Assembly: GCA_035627835.1 (NCBI GenBank)
Contig: DASPKX010000157.1
Location: 1-31,144 of the forward strand
Origin: DASPKX01 sp035627835
GTDB taxonomy: Bacteria; Verrucomicrobiota; Verrucomicrobiia; Limisphaerales; SXQI01
Direction of reading: 5' to 3'
Length of the DNA stretch: 31,144 bases
The position numbers and the translations under genes are program-made. Under the pieces are notes generated by a model. That model did no database searches. It was given only the letters and a program-made list of their open reading frames with translations, and was not told the DNA's origin. Below, piece after piece: positions 7,664 to 16,382 of the stretch; positions within the stretch are counted from its first letter, which is position 1, and each line of letters opens with the position of its first letter.

Positions 7664-10600
7664 TTACTTTGCCGCTTTGGCCTCCTGGCCCGTTTTGGTG
7701 ACTGGAGCTTGGTCCTGCCAGGCGCGGATGAGCGGAGTCTTGTTCTCCACTTCCTCCAGCAGAGCGCGAGCTTGTTCGGCTGAACGCGTAATCTTCGTGC
7801 GCAGGAAGACCATAAGCTCAACCTCCCGCGCGATTTTGTCCTTCTTCCTAAAGGCCCAACCCAGGCCGGGAACACTGCCAATCCCAGGAACTTTGCGGAC
7901 CGTGTCGCTCTGTTCGCGCTGGATAATGCCTCCCAAGATGACAGTTTGACCGTCCTGCACCAGCAGGTCCGTGCGGAAGTTCCGTGTGTCGAGAATAAAG
8001 CCCCCGAGCACGGTTTCACCGTTCCGGATGCTGGATGATTCGGCGCTGATCCTGAGGGCGATTTCGTTGGAGGCGTTGATGCGCGGAGTGACTTCGAGAA
8101 TGATGCCAACGTCGCGGTATTGGAAGGTGTTGTTCTGCGCTCCAACATCCGTTGTCAGGCTCCCGGAGAGGAACGGGACGCGAGAGCCAACGAATAGTTT
8201 GCCGGCCTCATTGTCCGCAATGTTGATCTGCGGCTGCGCCAGAACTTTGGCATTTAAATTCTTCCGCAGAGCCTGAATTAGGAAATCCACACTGATGCTC
8301 GAATCGAGCACCCCCGAGCGCAGGGCTGTGTCTCCCACACTTCCTGCAAAGACTTCGCGGAACATAGCGCTCGTTTGCAGCATTGCGGAGTTATCCAAAT
8401 CCTCGCCGGTAAACGCGCGCCCATCAGGAGCCCAACGAACTCCGAGCTTGTCGCGAAAGTCGCTCGCCACTTCCACAATCCTTGCCTCGATCAAGACCTG
8501 CGGCGTCGGTTCGTCCAGCTCGCTGATCAACTTCATGATTTGCGGAAAGAAGTGCAGGTTCGCGCTGACAAGGAGCGCGTTGCTGCGGCGATCCGGAACA
8601 ACACGAACACGACCCACCAGGTCGCTCACAGGCCGTTGCGTTTGCTGGCCATCACGCCCGAATGCGTTTTCCTGCTGGCCGCCGATCCAGGGGAAATAAC
8701 CATCCTCCTTCGCTTCCTGCTCAAGGCCGAAGCCGGATTGGGTTCCATCGAATGTTCCCCCTTGCTGCACCCGCGCGTTCTGTTGTTGCGGCTGGGGAGG
8801 TTGTGTTTGCCGGAGCGGCGGTGAGCCTCCTTTTGCAAAGAGGATGTTTAGACTGCTGGCCACGGTCACAGCTTTGGCGAAATTCAGCGTCACGCGCATC
8901 GTCGTCTCCCCTGCTTGCGAAGGGTTGTCCAGCTGCTGCAAAACCTCCTCGATCGCCTTCAGATTTTCGGCCGAATTCGACGTGATGATAATCGAGTTCG
9001 AGTACGGCTCACTAGTGATGCGGACCTTCCCCAGGAGTTTTCCAGCATTCGCGCTGTCGCGGCTATTGCTGTCGAACATGGACATGTACGGATCCCAATA
9101 CTGGCGCTGCTGATTATTCTTCTTCAGGAACAATTCGTTCAGCACATCCGCGATATCGACCGCGCTGACATATTTCAGCCGATAGATTTTCGGCGCCAGG
9201 CTGGAATCATTCAGCGGCTCATCCAGTGTTTTAATGAGCTTTGCAATGTCGTCCATCGTCGCCGGCGGCCCCTGCACAATGACCGTGTTGCGCCGTGGAT
9301 CAGCAACGACATTGACCTTCTTATTGTCCCCGCGGCTGCTGGAGCTGTAGCCGAAAATGTAATACGGATAGGTCGATCGGCTCTGATCCTGGTTCAGATC
9401 CTGTAATTGTTTCGCAACCTCCTCCGCATCGGCGTTTTCCAGTGGGAAAGCACGAACCGCGCGTTCCTGTGCATCTTCGCCGTCCAGGCTCTCAATCAGC
9501 TTTTGCAGCGCCCTGTAGTTCTCCTCACTTGAGAAGATGATCAGCGCATTTGCCCGGCTGTTCGCGGTGACTTCCACCCGATCCCGCGCAGACTTGCCGC
9601 TCATCTTCTGGAGCAGGGGAGACATCTCGCGCACGAAATCCTCAGCGCTCACATTCTGGAGCTGGATCGTGCGGATGGTCACATCCTGCGGCTTGTCTGA
9701 ATCCAGTGAGTCGAGCAGTTCACGCACATCCTTCATCTTCGACTTTGGCGCTACAACGATGAGCTGGTTCGCTATGCGGTCCGGCCAAATCTTTATCGGC
9801 GAGCTTGCGCTGCCCGACGCGGGGGGGCCACTGCTGGAAGGGCTCGGAGAGGGTGATGGCGAAGGCATCCCGGGCGGCATGCCCATGGACATTCCAGGAG
9901 GGCCATCCGGGCGTGGCCGCGCTGGCGAGGAAGCGCCCGAGGAGGCGCCGGTGCCGGCGTTTACCTGGGCGTTTAGAATCTGCCCAAGCATCGCGCTGAT
10001 CTCCTCAGCATCGCCATGCTTCAAAGGAAAGAATTGCACCTCGATGTCTGAAGAGGAAACGATGTCTAGCTCCTTCAAAAGCTCGCCGGCCAGTCGAATA
10101 TTCTCCGTGTAATCAGTAACGATGAGCTGGTCTGCCCGATCATTAAGCTCAACAGTGGCTTTCTCCGAGAGAGCCGTCTTCAGCTTCTCGCGAGCGTCAC
10201 TTGGGGACATGTGCTCCAGTTGGAAAATACGAACGAGCCGCTGCCGCCCCTCTGGAAGGTCATTCGATTTCCCATCAATGAACTCAGGCACGGACTTCGG
10301 CTCCTGCCCCTCAGGCACAATCAGAATGGACTGAGATGTTTCAATCGCTGAGAAACCTTCAAGAGCGAGCGCGCGGTAAAGAAGGTTCACTTGATCCCTC
10401 GGCTTGAGGTTCTTGGATCCCACAATTGTGAGTTGGCACTGCACCCGCGGATGCTTGACCACGCTCTTCCCCGTAACTTTCGCGAGCCACTGCACCACCA
10501 TGTCCACGTTGGCGTTCTGGAAACTGAGCTGCCCGTCCTCGCTCGGTGGTTGACCGGGCATTCCCGCCATGCCCGGGGGGAGCCCGCCCGCGCCCGGCAA

Positions 10601-10855
10601 ACCCACGGGACCGCCAGGAACTGGCGCTGCCCCTCCAGGTGGGAGAGCGGCGGCAGGCGCGGTATTCGTTTGAGCAGCCGACGTTGCTGGTGAATTTGTT
10701 GTGCCTGGAGCCGCGTTGGTAGCCGGCACAGGGGCTGGGGCGCTGAGGCTGGGCGCATTCACCGCGCCAGGCGGGGGAGTGTTTTGAGCAGACACCGTCA
10801 GCGCAACTGCCAGGCAGAGCCCCAGTGCGCGCAGAATGAGTGGAGAGGAGTTCAC
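7664..10855 (-). CDS. gspD: Type II secretion outer-membrane secretin, unusually long (GspD-like)
   Basis: Secretins form the outer-membrane pore of the type II system. The protein begins with a signal peptide (residues 1-24, ending 'VSAQ'), then a Pro/Ala/Gly-rich stretch to about 105. An N0-type domain covers about 108-183. Six successive N1-type repeats follow (about 207-264, 271-385, 391-458, 465-545, 553-643, 652-781), each ending in a pattern like 'NQLIV...LIESLD'. Repeat 2 is interrupted by a Gly/Pro/Ser linker at 299-353 containing a run of SP dipeptides. The secretin core spans about 784-1025 with 'VLIEARIVEV', 'LAQPQINIADNEAG', 'VPFLSGS' and 'QDGQTVILGGI'. At 1063 residues it is much longer than the usual ~650-700, where three N1-type repeats are typical. 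It is the last gene of the operon and overlaps the GspC-like gene by four bases. Confidence 0.92.
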   Translation of the reverse strand: MNSSPLILRALGLCLAVALTVSAQNTPPPGAVNAPSLSAPAPVPATNAAPGTTNSPATSAAQTNTAPAAALPPGGAAPVPGGPVGLPGAGGLPPGMAGMPGQPPSEDGQLSFQNANVDMVVQWLAKVTGKSVVKHPRVQCQLTIVGSKNLKPRDQVNLLYRALALEGFSAIETSQSILIVPEGQEPKSVPEFIDGKSNDLPEGRQRLVRIFQLEHMSPSDAREKLKTALSEKATVELNDRADQLIVTDYTENIRLAGELLKELDIVSSSDIEVQFFPLKHGDAEEISAMLGQILNAQVNAGTGASSGASSPARPRPDGPPGMSMGMPPGMPSPSPSPSPSSSGPPASGSASSPIKIWPDRIANQLIVVAPKSKMKDVRELLDSLDSDKPQDVTIRTIQLQNVSAEDFVREMSPLLQKMSGKSARDRVEVTANSRANALIIFSSEENYRALQKLIESLDGEDAQERAVRAFPLENADAEEVAKQLQDLNQDQSRSTYPYYIFGYSSSSRGDNKKVNVVADPRRNTVIVQGPPATMDDIAKLIKTLDEPLNDSSLAPKIYRLKYVSAVDIADVLNELFLKKNNQQRQYWDPYMSMFDSNSRDSANAGKLLGKVRITSEPYSNSIIITSNSAENLKAIEEVLQQLDNPSQAGETTMRVTLNFAKAVTVASSLNILFAKGGSPPLRQTQPPQPQQQNARVQQGGTFDGTQSGFGLEQEAKEDGYFPWIGGQQENAFGRDGQQTQRPVSDLVGRVRVVPDRRSNALLVSANLHFFPQIMKLISELDEPTPQVLIEARIVEVASDFRDKLGVRWAPDGRAFTGEDLDNSAMLQTSAMFREVFAGSVGDTALRSGVLDSSISVDFLIQALRKNLNAKVLAQPQINIADNEAGKLFVGSRVPFLSGSLTTDVGAQNNTFQYRDVGIILEVTPRINASNEIALRISAESSSIRNGETVLGGFILDTRNFRTDLLVQDGQTVILGGIIQREQSDTVRKVPGIGSVPGLGWAFRKKDKIAREVELMVFLRTKITRSAEQARALLEEVENKTPLIRAWQDQAPVTKTGQEAKAAK

Positions 10856-11319
10856 TTTGGTTCTTTCTTTATCAAGCTTTCACCGCCGAAACCGGAGAAG
10901 ATCATCAATTCCTTTTGCTGCCCTTCGTGCTCCACGAGCACGCGGTTCGTGCCAATTTTCAGCAACTTAATGCCCCCGAGTTCCTCACCTTCACGGATGA
11001 GGCCGGTCTGTCCGTTCGCTGCCCTGAGGAATACATCCTGGCCTGCAATCGCGAGCAGAGCCATAGGTGGGGGGCGCATCTCAGGCCCAAGCAATTGACT
11101 GTTCTTAATTTTCTCGATGATTGCCGCAACCTCCGGCGGCAGAGGGGCATTGGCCGCCATCGTCACAGATTGCGTCGCCGCAGAGTTAGTCGCCATGGGA
11201 AGAAGCGAGCCGCCGCCGAACGCTTCCCGGCGCATCGTCAGACGCGCAGCCTGCCATACGACCAAGCCAGCCAGAGCGATGCAGACCAGCCGCAAAATGG
11301 GGTTCAATCTCTCAAGCAT
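10852..11319 (-). CDS. gspC: GspC-like inner-membrane/periplasmic component
   Basis: GspC links the inner-membrane platform to the secretin. The 155-residue protein has one transmembrane helix near the N-terminus (LRLVCIALAGLVVW), a poorly conserved linker, and a C-terminal homology-region-like beta domain reading 'PPMALLAIAGQDVFLRA', 'REGEELGGIKLLKIG' and 'RVLVEHEGQQKEL'. This matches the GspC HR domain that binds secretin N0, and it has no PDZ domain. The ATG at 11319 overlaps the GspM-like gene by eight bases; a start at 11343 is possible but would give a longer overlap. Its place between gspM and gspD supports the call. Similarity is judged from architecture, as GspC sequences diverge strongly. 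Confidence 0.72.
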   Translation of the reverse strand: MLERLNPILRLVCIALAGLVVWQAARLTMRREAFGGGSLLPMATNSAATQSVTMAANAPLPPEVAAIIEKIKNSQLLGPEMRPPPMALLAIAGQDVFLRAANGQTGLIREGEELGGIKLLKIGTNRVLVEHEGQQKELMIFSGFGGESLIKKEPK

Positions 11320-11857
11320 CAGAGTCGGCCTTCCATTGTTCATAGTTAAGGATGATGAGCGTGAGATTGACCTTCACCTGGCCGGGCCGGTTTTGAGCCG
11401 GGGAGAACTGCACGGAATCGATCAGGATCGGATATCCTAGAGCGCGAATCTTGTGCAGCAGGGTTAAAGTGGCGGCAGGGGCGCCTGTTCCCTCGAGTTG
11501 GATCGTGGAGAGTTCGCGTCCCTTCTCCCGGCCTGGACTTTCGCGCACCGGCCCCAGTTGAATGGCTCCTTGCTGCGCCGCCCGCTGGATTGCAGCGCTC
11601 GCGTCAGCGACGAGGGTGGCGTTCGTCAACTTCCGTGGGTCGAGTTTCAGCTCGCCGGAAAGTTTCTCAAAGAGCAACGCCTGGTTCTCCTGCGCGCGCA
11701 CTTCCGATTCGAGTCGCCGGGCGCGAGCCGCTAATTGCTCGTAAGTCTCTGCGCCACCTGAGCCCCGCTTCATCACTTTAAAACCGAAGAAGCACAGGAG
11801 GTACACCACGGCGATAATGGCGCCGATGCGGAGGGTTCTTTTGTCGCGATCTGTCAT
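11312..11857 (-). CDS. gspM: GspM-like type II secretion assembly protein
   Basis: 181 residues with a short cytoplasmic basic start (MTDRDKRTLR), one transmembrane helix (about 11-29), a coiled-coil segment ('YEQLAARARRLESEVRAQ'), and a periplasmic ferredoxin-like domain in the second half. This is the plan of GspM and PilO proteins, which pair with GspL or PilN in the inner-membrane platform. Its start overlaps the GspL stop in ATGA. Sequence identity to named GspM is low by eye, so PilO-like is an equally fair description; position in the operon decides for GspM. Confidence 0.7.
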   Translation of the reverse strand: MTDRDKRTLRIGAIIAVVYLLCFFGFKVMKRGSGGAETYEQLAARARRLESEVRAQENQALLFEKLSGELKLDPRKLTNATLVADASAAIQRAAQQGAIQLGPVRESPGREKGRELSTIQLEGTGAPAATLTLLHKIRALGYPILIDSVQFSPAQNRPGQVKVNLTLIILNYEQWKADSDA

Positions 11858-13197
11858 TTGCCTGGTGCTTCGGGTTGAACTGAAACTTGCGGCGGCTGCG
11901 CGGCTGCCATTGCAGATGCGGCTCCACCCGCCATGTTGGTCGCGGACGGTGGGCTGTTCGTCCGAACGGCCTTTTGCTTCTCGCCCGCCACCGAGGAGGC
12001 AACCGGCCGCTCAGGTTGTGAACGAAGCAGCGCTGTTAAGCGGAAGTTCACCTGCTGCTGGTTCGGAACGGGCGTTTGCTCATCGATGGTCACCAGCGAG
12101 AAATAACCAGATTCAAGGAGCTTCGAGCGCATTTGCGATGGCCCTTGCGCGCCTTGCATCTGCCCTCGCAGCGAAAGTTCACCGCGCCTGGAAATACTCA
12201 GGTTGTCCAGCTTGATGCCTTGCGCTGAGGTCGCAACGCTCAATACAGCGTCGAGATACGACGGCTGGTTCGTCTTCAGGTATTGCAGAAACGAGACTTC
12301 CCGTTCCAATTTCGGAAGGTTGGCCTGATGCGCTTTTAATTCCTTAATCCGGCTGTTCACATGCCTCTGCCGAATCCCCGGTTCAGCCACCCGGAGCGCC
12401 AGCGCGAGGATGGCCAGGCCGACAGCAGTGGCCGCCCAACGCCACTGCGTGGTCGCCTGTTTTGCGGCAAAGCCTTGCGGGGACATGCCGAGAGCGAGAG
12501 GAGCTTCGCCACGCCGCAGCATCGCGCGTAGTCCCGCGATGGCCGCAGTCGGCGTGGCTCCAGGCAGCAAAGTCGCCGAAACTTTTGCTGCGTCGCGTCC
12601 TGAGGCGTAAACAGCTCCCTCCTTCAGCAACGGTGAACCAGGATCGATCAACCGCACGGATGGCAGCCCGCCTGTTTCCTGCAACATTTCCCAACGCGAC
12701 CCGCTCGTATCCACGATCGTGCAGGAACCAACCCCCGCCGGGATCAAGGCTCGCCGCGCAAGAGCCGCAATGACGAACCGAGGCTGGAGCCCCGTCTCCG
12801 CAAGGAGTGACTGATATGGTTTAAGAGTTTCCTTTCGCACGGCGGCGACCATCAACTCTTTCATGGTTCCAACGCCGCCTGGCAGCTCAGCATAGCCCCA
12901 CGCCAACTCATCCGCGGAAATTGGAAAGTGAGTGTCGATCTGCATGGGCAGAAGGCGCTCCACATCTGCGTTTGAACGCGCCGGCACTGCGATCTTCCGA
13001 ATGGAAACCCCCTTGGCGGGAATCAGGCAGAAGATTTCCTCTCCAGTGGCGGAGGGGCGCAGCAGAGCGACTGCATTCCGAATTGCACCCTCATTCGGCT
13101 GCACCTCGAGCACGCGGTCTCCGCAAGCAATGAACACCGCCGCATCGGTAAACTCGATAAACAGATGATCCTCGGCTCGATGAAAAATAGCGCTCAT
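11854..13197 (-). CDS. gspL: GspL-like platform protein (actin-like domain plus periplasmic domain)
   Basis: GspL recruits the ATPase GspE to the membrane. The 447 residues show a cytoplasmic actin-like PilM/GspL half (about 1-250, with 'KGVSIRKIAVPA' and 'LLPMQIDTHFP'), one transmembrane helix near 267-285 ('AATAVGLAILALAL'), a coiled coil ('RIKELKAHQANLPKLEREV') and a PilN-like periplasmic ferredoxin fold ending near 390. A disordered Ala/Pro/Gln-rich tail of about 55 residues follows, which typical GspL lacks. It joins gspK upstream and gspM downstream by 4-base overlaps. The call rests on architecture and order; it also resembles a PilM-PilN fusion. Confidence 0.75.
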   Translation of the reverse strand: MSAIFHRAEDHLFIEFTDAAVFIACGDRVLEVQPNEGAIRNAVALLRPSATGEEIFCLIPAKGVSIRKIAVPARSNADVERLLPMQIDTHFPISADELAWGYAELPGGVGTMKELMVAAVRKETLKPYQSLLAETGLQPRFVIAALARRALIPAGVGSCTIVDTSGSRWEMLQETGGLPSVRLIDPGSPLLKEGAVYASGRDAAKVSATLLPGATPTAAIAGLRAMLRRGEAPLALGMSPQGFAAKQATTQWRWAATAVGLAILALALRVAEPGIRQRHVNSRIKELKAHQANLPKLEREVSFLQYLKTNQPSYLDAVLSVATSAQGIKLDNLSISRRGELSLRGQMQGAQGPSQMRSKLLESGYFSLVTIDEQTPVPNQQQVNFRLTALLRSQPERPVASSVAGEKQKAVRTNSPPSATNMAGGAASAMAAAQPPQVSVQPEAPGK

Positions 13198-14657
13198 AGG
13201 TTTTCGCGGTAATGAAGGGTGTCCACGTAGGAGGAGCCGAGCCGTATCACAACTTCAATTCGCGACCTCGCTCCACTCGATTGCACCTGCCCCTCACTGA
13301 GGATCCGAAATGTTTCTGAGCGCGCGGTGATTCGCGGCGCGATCTGTTTGTAAATGTCGCGGGTCATTCCCGAAACGCGAAGAACATGCGCCGCGTTTGC
13401 AAAATACCCCGCTGAGTTGCGGTGCATAATGATCGCTTGCGCCAGTTCGTCGCTAACTCCCGGCAACGTCCGAAGCACAAGAGCGCTGGCAGTGTTGATA
13501 TTGATCGGGCCCACCGTCCGGGTTTCGTCATCCACCGCCAGGTAATCGGCTATATCGAGGAACAAATCTTCGTTGATTAACTCAGGTCCGGTCGGCTGCC
13601 GCGGAGCCTGGCCTTGCTGCCCTGCGGGCGAGCCTCCTGGCGTCGCTGGGGTGGGGGAGCCAGGCGGCCCCTCAGCCGGGGGCGCGTTCGGAGCGCGTTG
13701 CAGCTGGCCTGGTGCGCCGGGCCTCCCTCCTGGAGTTAGAACTCCAGATCCGGGCGGTCTAGGAGCGAGCGCTTTCACCTCCAGCAGTTGAGCAAGGTTT
13801 TCGATTTTGTTCTGCTCCCGCCATTCCACGATCGCTTTTGCGATTTGCGGTGTCATTCCAGCAACCCCGCTCAGGTCGTTCTCCGAAGCCGTTTGAACAT
13901 TAATTCTCGCGGAGCCATCTGCCGCCGTGTTCGGAACCTCAGATTCATAAGCGAAGATTGAGGCCCACCCCACGTTCAGCTTGCCGTCGCCATTGTCGTT
14001 CGGATGACTCTCAGCGCCGTCATCTTCCTCGTCGTCCAACAGCCCATTCGCGTTCGCATCCTCACCGAGCAGCGCCGCCTCAGACACACCGCGGATGAGC
14101 AACATTTCACGCGCGGTTTGAATGCGGTCATTGCGGGGAAGGTACGGAGGCTTAAGGCTGGCGTAATACTCCTGCTCCGCGCCGCCCGGTTGGGCCTGCC
14201 CATCATTGTCCCGCCAATCTACGATCGAGGCTGCCGTTTCCGCAGGCATTTGCGGCACGCGCGTAAGATCCTGAAGCTCGCATGAATTGATGTTCAACCG
14301 GCTCTCTTCATCGGAAATCCCATAAACCAATGCGCTCCCTTCTTCATCCGACCCTCTGCGAATGACACTGAAAGTTCCCCGGCCCAGGGGAACCTCCCGA
14401 AACTCGTTGGGCGCATTGTAGAGGTCACCGCTGTGGTGACGCGCTGCCGCTTTCCTGGCGCGAGCGTCGTGGAAGATCAACGCCTTCGCCTTCTCAACGC
14501 CCGCCAGAGCGAGGAAGTGCGCCTGGATGCGGTCCTGGCTATTCTTTGAGGCCGACAACGCCGCGCGCGATGTGTAAAGGCTGCCGAACACCAGGAGCGA
14601 AAGGAAAACCATGCACCAGAGCAGGGCCACCAGCACTGAGCCTTGCCTGCGCATCAT
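13194..14657 (-). CDS. gspK: GspK-like minor pseudopilin
   Basis: GspK caps the pseudopilus tip with GspI and GspJ. The N-terminus 'RRQGSVLVALLWCMVFL' is the typical GspK prepilin segment, which lacks the Glu at position 5. Three helix-hairpin-helix-like modules follow ('LNINSCELQDLTRVP' at ~121, 'INVQTASENDLSGVAG' at ~252, 'ININTASALVLRTLPG' at ~384). Between the first two lie two Asp/Asn-rich loops at about 199-211 and 219-230 that resemble calcium-binding loops. A Pro/Gly-rich linker at about 299-358 separates modules two and three. At 487 residues it is well above the usual ~320. Start: ATGATG at 14657-14652 overlaps the gspJ stop; either ATG may be used. Confidence 0.85.
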   Translation of the reverse strand: MMRRQGSVLVALLWCMVFLSLLVFGSLYTSRAALSASKNSQDRIQAHFLALAGVEKAKALIFHDARARKAAARHHSGDLYNAPNEFREVPLGRGTFSVIRRGSDEEGSALVYGISDEESRLNINSCELQDLTRVPQMPAETAASIVDWRDNDGQAQPGGAEQEYYASLKPPYLPRNDRIQTAREMLLIRGVSEAALLGEDANANGLLDDEEDDGAESHPNDNGDGKLNVGWASIFAYESEVPNTAADGSARINVQTASENDLSGVAGMTPQIAKAIVEWREQNKIENLAQLLEVKALAPRPPGSGVLTPGGRPGAPGQLQRAPNAPPAEGPPGSPTPATPGGSPAGQQGQAPRQPTGPELINEDLFLDIADYLAVDDETRTVGPININTASALVLRTLPGVSDELAQAIIMHRNSAGYFANAAHVLRVSGMTRDIYKQIAPRITARSETFRILSEGQVQSSGARSRIEVVIRLGSSYVDTLHYRENL

Positions 14658-15406
14658 CGGGCCCCTCCGCTGTTGGTGTTTGAACCCGACGTCTGGCGGC
14701 TGAAGTGGTCCGCCAATTCAACCCGAGCCACCGTTTGCATGGCAATTCGCGCTCGCGCGCCATCCTCTTCCCGCCCCTCCGCACCGGGCGTGCTTACGTC
14801 TGCATCAACTGCAAGCGTGATGCGGACAGCCTCAGGCATGCCATACGCATTTGGCGGCGTCAGCGCGGAGGTTTGCTGTTTGCCGCTCGGGTCACCCCAA
14901 TCATCATACCAATCCAGCCCGTCGTAATATTCAAAACGGAGGCTCGCCACGTTGCGCGCGATTTCTTCCCGGCTCCCGCCTTCCAGCGGCACGGGGTCAG
15001 GGGTGGGATCGCGCCTCCGGTACAATGTGAGGAGGCTCGTCTTTGGATCAGCCTCCAGGAAATAACTGACCTCGCAGAAATCTCCTTCGCGCGCTTTGCG
15101 TGGGGTAAAGTTCCGGGCGGCAAAATCGAGGTTGTCCGCATCCGTTCCGTTGACTCTGCGGCGCATTCCGAGGAATTCAAAATCACGCGACAAAGGGACC
15201 GCCGCGCTCAAATCTGCCGCAATCAAATTAAGAGCCACACGAGCAACCTGCGCTGCTTCGCTTTGCGCATTCACCGCGCGGCGGCTCTCAACCCCCGCGC
15301 TCATGCAGACATACGCTGCGCCGAGCATGATCGCTCCCAGGGACACGGTGATCATCAACTCAACCAACGTGAAGGCGGAGGACGTTTTCACACGTGAAAA
15401 CCTCAC
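14654..15406 (-). CDS. gspJ: GspJ-like minor pseudopilin
   Basis: The prepilin motif 'SSA|FTLVELMITVSLG' carries the Glu at position 5 of the mature protein and an Ala rather than Gly before the cleavage site. The length (250 residues) and the long beta-rich C-terminal part with 'VASLRFEYYDGLDWYDDWG' and 'EAVRITLAV' fit GspJ. It forms the tip complex with GspI and GspK and needs a prepilin peptidase not encoded here. It overlaps gspI and gspK by four bases or less. Confidence 0.85.
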   Translation of the reverse strand: MRFSRVKTSSAFTLVELMITVSLGAIMLGAAYVCMSAGVESRRAVNAQSEAAQVARVALNLIAADLSAAVPLSRDFEFLGMRRRVNGTDADNLDFAARNFTPRKAREGDFCEVSYFLEADPKTSLLTLYRRRDPTPDPVPLEGGSREEIARNVASLRFEYYDGLDWYDDWGDPSGKQQTSALTPPNAYGMPEAVRITLAVDADVSTPGAEGREEDGARARIAMQTVARVELADHFSRQTSGSNTNSGGAR

Positions 15407-15819
15407 AATCGTTCCCTCCGTTTCTTTGTCTTTTGATCCTCATCCGTTACGGGTGGATCAAAGAGCATCGTCTTTAGCGCGAAAATCTCGGTTCCAGACG
15501 CTGCGTCGGTAATTGTGACGGTCACGTCGAACAGCCCTTCTGGTGTGCTCTCAACCACACTCTGCTTCCAGGCAAACGCCTCCATCGGCTCGGCGAACGT
15601 CCCCTCGTCCTCGCCTTCTGTAACCCAATTTTCGGCGCGGAGAAGTTCGATTTGCCCTCGGGCCAGCTCCGCTGCCGTGGATTGGCGTTGCGCCTCCTTG
15701 CTGGAGCGAAGCGCGGTGTTCATGCCTTCCACCAGCCCGACCAACCCCACGCCCAGGATCAATACAGCGCACAGCAACTCCACTAACGAGAACCCCCAGC
15801 TCTGCGCGTATTTCTTCAT
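15403..15819 (-). CDS. gspI: GspI-like minor pseudopilin
   Basis: Starts 'KKYAQSWG|FSLVELLCAVL', with the canonical Gly before cleavage and Glu at +5, and a hydrophobic helix 'LILGVGLVGLVEGMN'. The 138 residues include 'ARGQIELLRAE', typical of the GspI helix region, and a short beta domain. GspI initiates the pseudopilus tip. The last residues are highly charged ('DQKTKKRRERL'). Its start overlaps the gspH stop by one base and its stop overlaps the gspJ start by four. Confidence 0.85.
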   Translation of the reverse strand: MKKYAQSWGFSLVELLCAVLILGVGLVGLVEGMNTALRSSKEAQRQSTAAELARGQIELLRAENWVTEGEDEGTFAEPMEAFAWKQSVVESTPEGLFDVTVTITDAASGTEIFALKTMLFDPPVTDEDQKTKKRRERL

Positions 15820-16376
15820 CAGTCGCGCGCCTCCAGTATCCGGACGTGCGAGGTAATGGGATTAATCCTCAACGCCAACTGGACCCCCATGCGGTCCCGC
15901 AGCAAAAACTCCCTCGGCTCGCAGGTGCCATCTGGAAAAAACGTGATGACCTCGAGCGATTCTGGTTTGGCGGAGCGAGCTTCATCAGATGGATCCTCCG
16001 CCTCGCTGGATTTACTATCGATCGCGCCAGGCTCCTGAATGCTGAGGGTTATCCGGGCGTCCAGTTCCCCTCGGGCCGCGGGAATCTCCTGCACGGCTGT
16101 GCTATCCGCCTCATCACGCCGGGAGCGTCCCTTCGGACGCGCGGCGAATTTGTGCTGCGCAATGTTGAAAACGAGAACATGCGCACGCCCCGTCGAGATC
16201 GCCCGCGCGTTCGTTGCGTCGCATGCATCAATGATCTTCCGCGCGCTCTCCCGAAGAATGGCGTCCTCCAGTGTGCCGCGCATCTCGCTCACCATGGCGC
16301 CGGTGACGATTGCGAGAATGGCCAGGACGACCATCAACTCGATAAGGGTAAACCCGCTCTGACGCTGTAAGCGCAT
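15819..16376 (-). CDS. gspH: GspH-like minor pseudopilin
   Basis: The prepilin motif 'RQSG|FTLIELMVVLAIL' is followed by 'ESARKIIDACDATNARAIST', the region that in GspH/FimT proteins forms the helix before the beta domain. An internal acidic stretch ('SKSSEAEDPSDEARSAKPES') looks like a flexible loop. The final 'IEVITFFPDGTC'-like strand (here 'LEVITFFPDGTC') is typical for the family. 185 residues; placed 6 bases after gspG. It adds to the pseudopilus between the tip and the major subunit. Confidence 0.83.
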   Translation of the reverse strand: MRLQRQSGFTLIELMVVLAILAIVTGAMVSEMRGTLEDAILRESARKIIDACDATNARAISTGRAHVLVFNIAQHKFAARPKGRSRRDEADSTAVQEIPAARGELDARITLSIQEPGAIDSKSSEAEDPSDEARSAKPESLEVITFFPDGTCEPREFLLRDRMGVQLALRINPITSHVRILEARD

Positions 16377-16382
16377 CGGTTG

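Noticed and set aside
9825..10790. GC-rich repetitive-looking DNA inside gspD as a tandem repeat or CRISPR-like array
   Set aside because: It encodes the Gly/Pro/Ser- and Pro/Ala-rich linkers of the secretin in frame; there are no regularly spaced identical units.
11312..11343. Upstream ATG at 11343 for the GspC-like gene
   Set aside because: It would overlap gspM by 32 bases; the ATG at 11319 gives the short overlap seen across this operon and still keeps the whole membrane helix.
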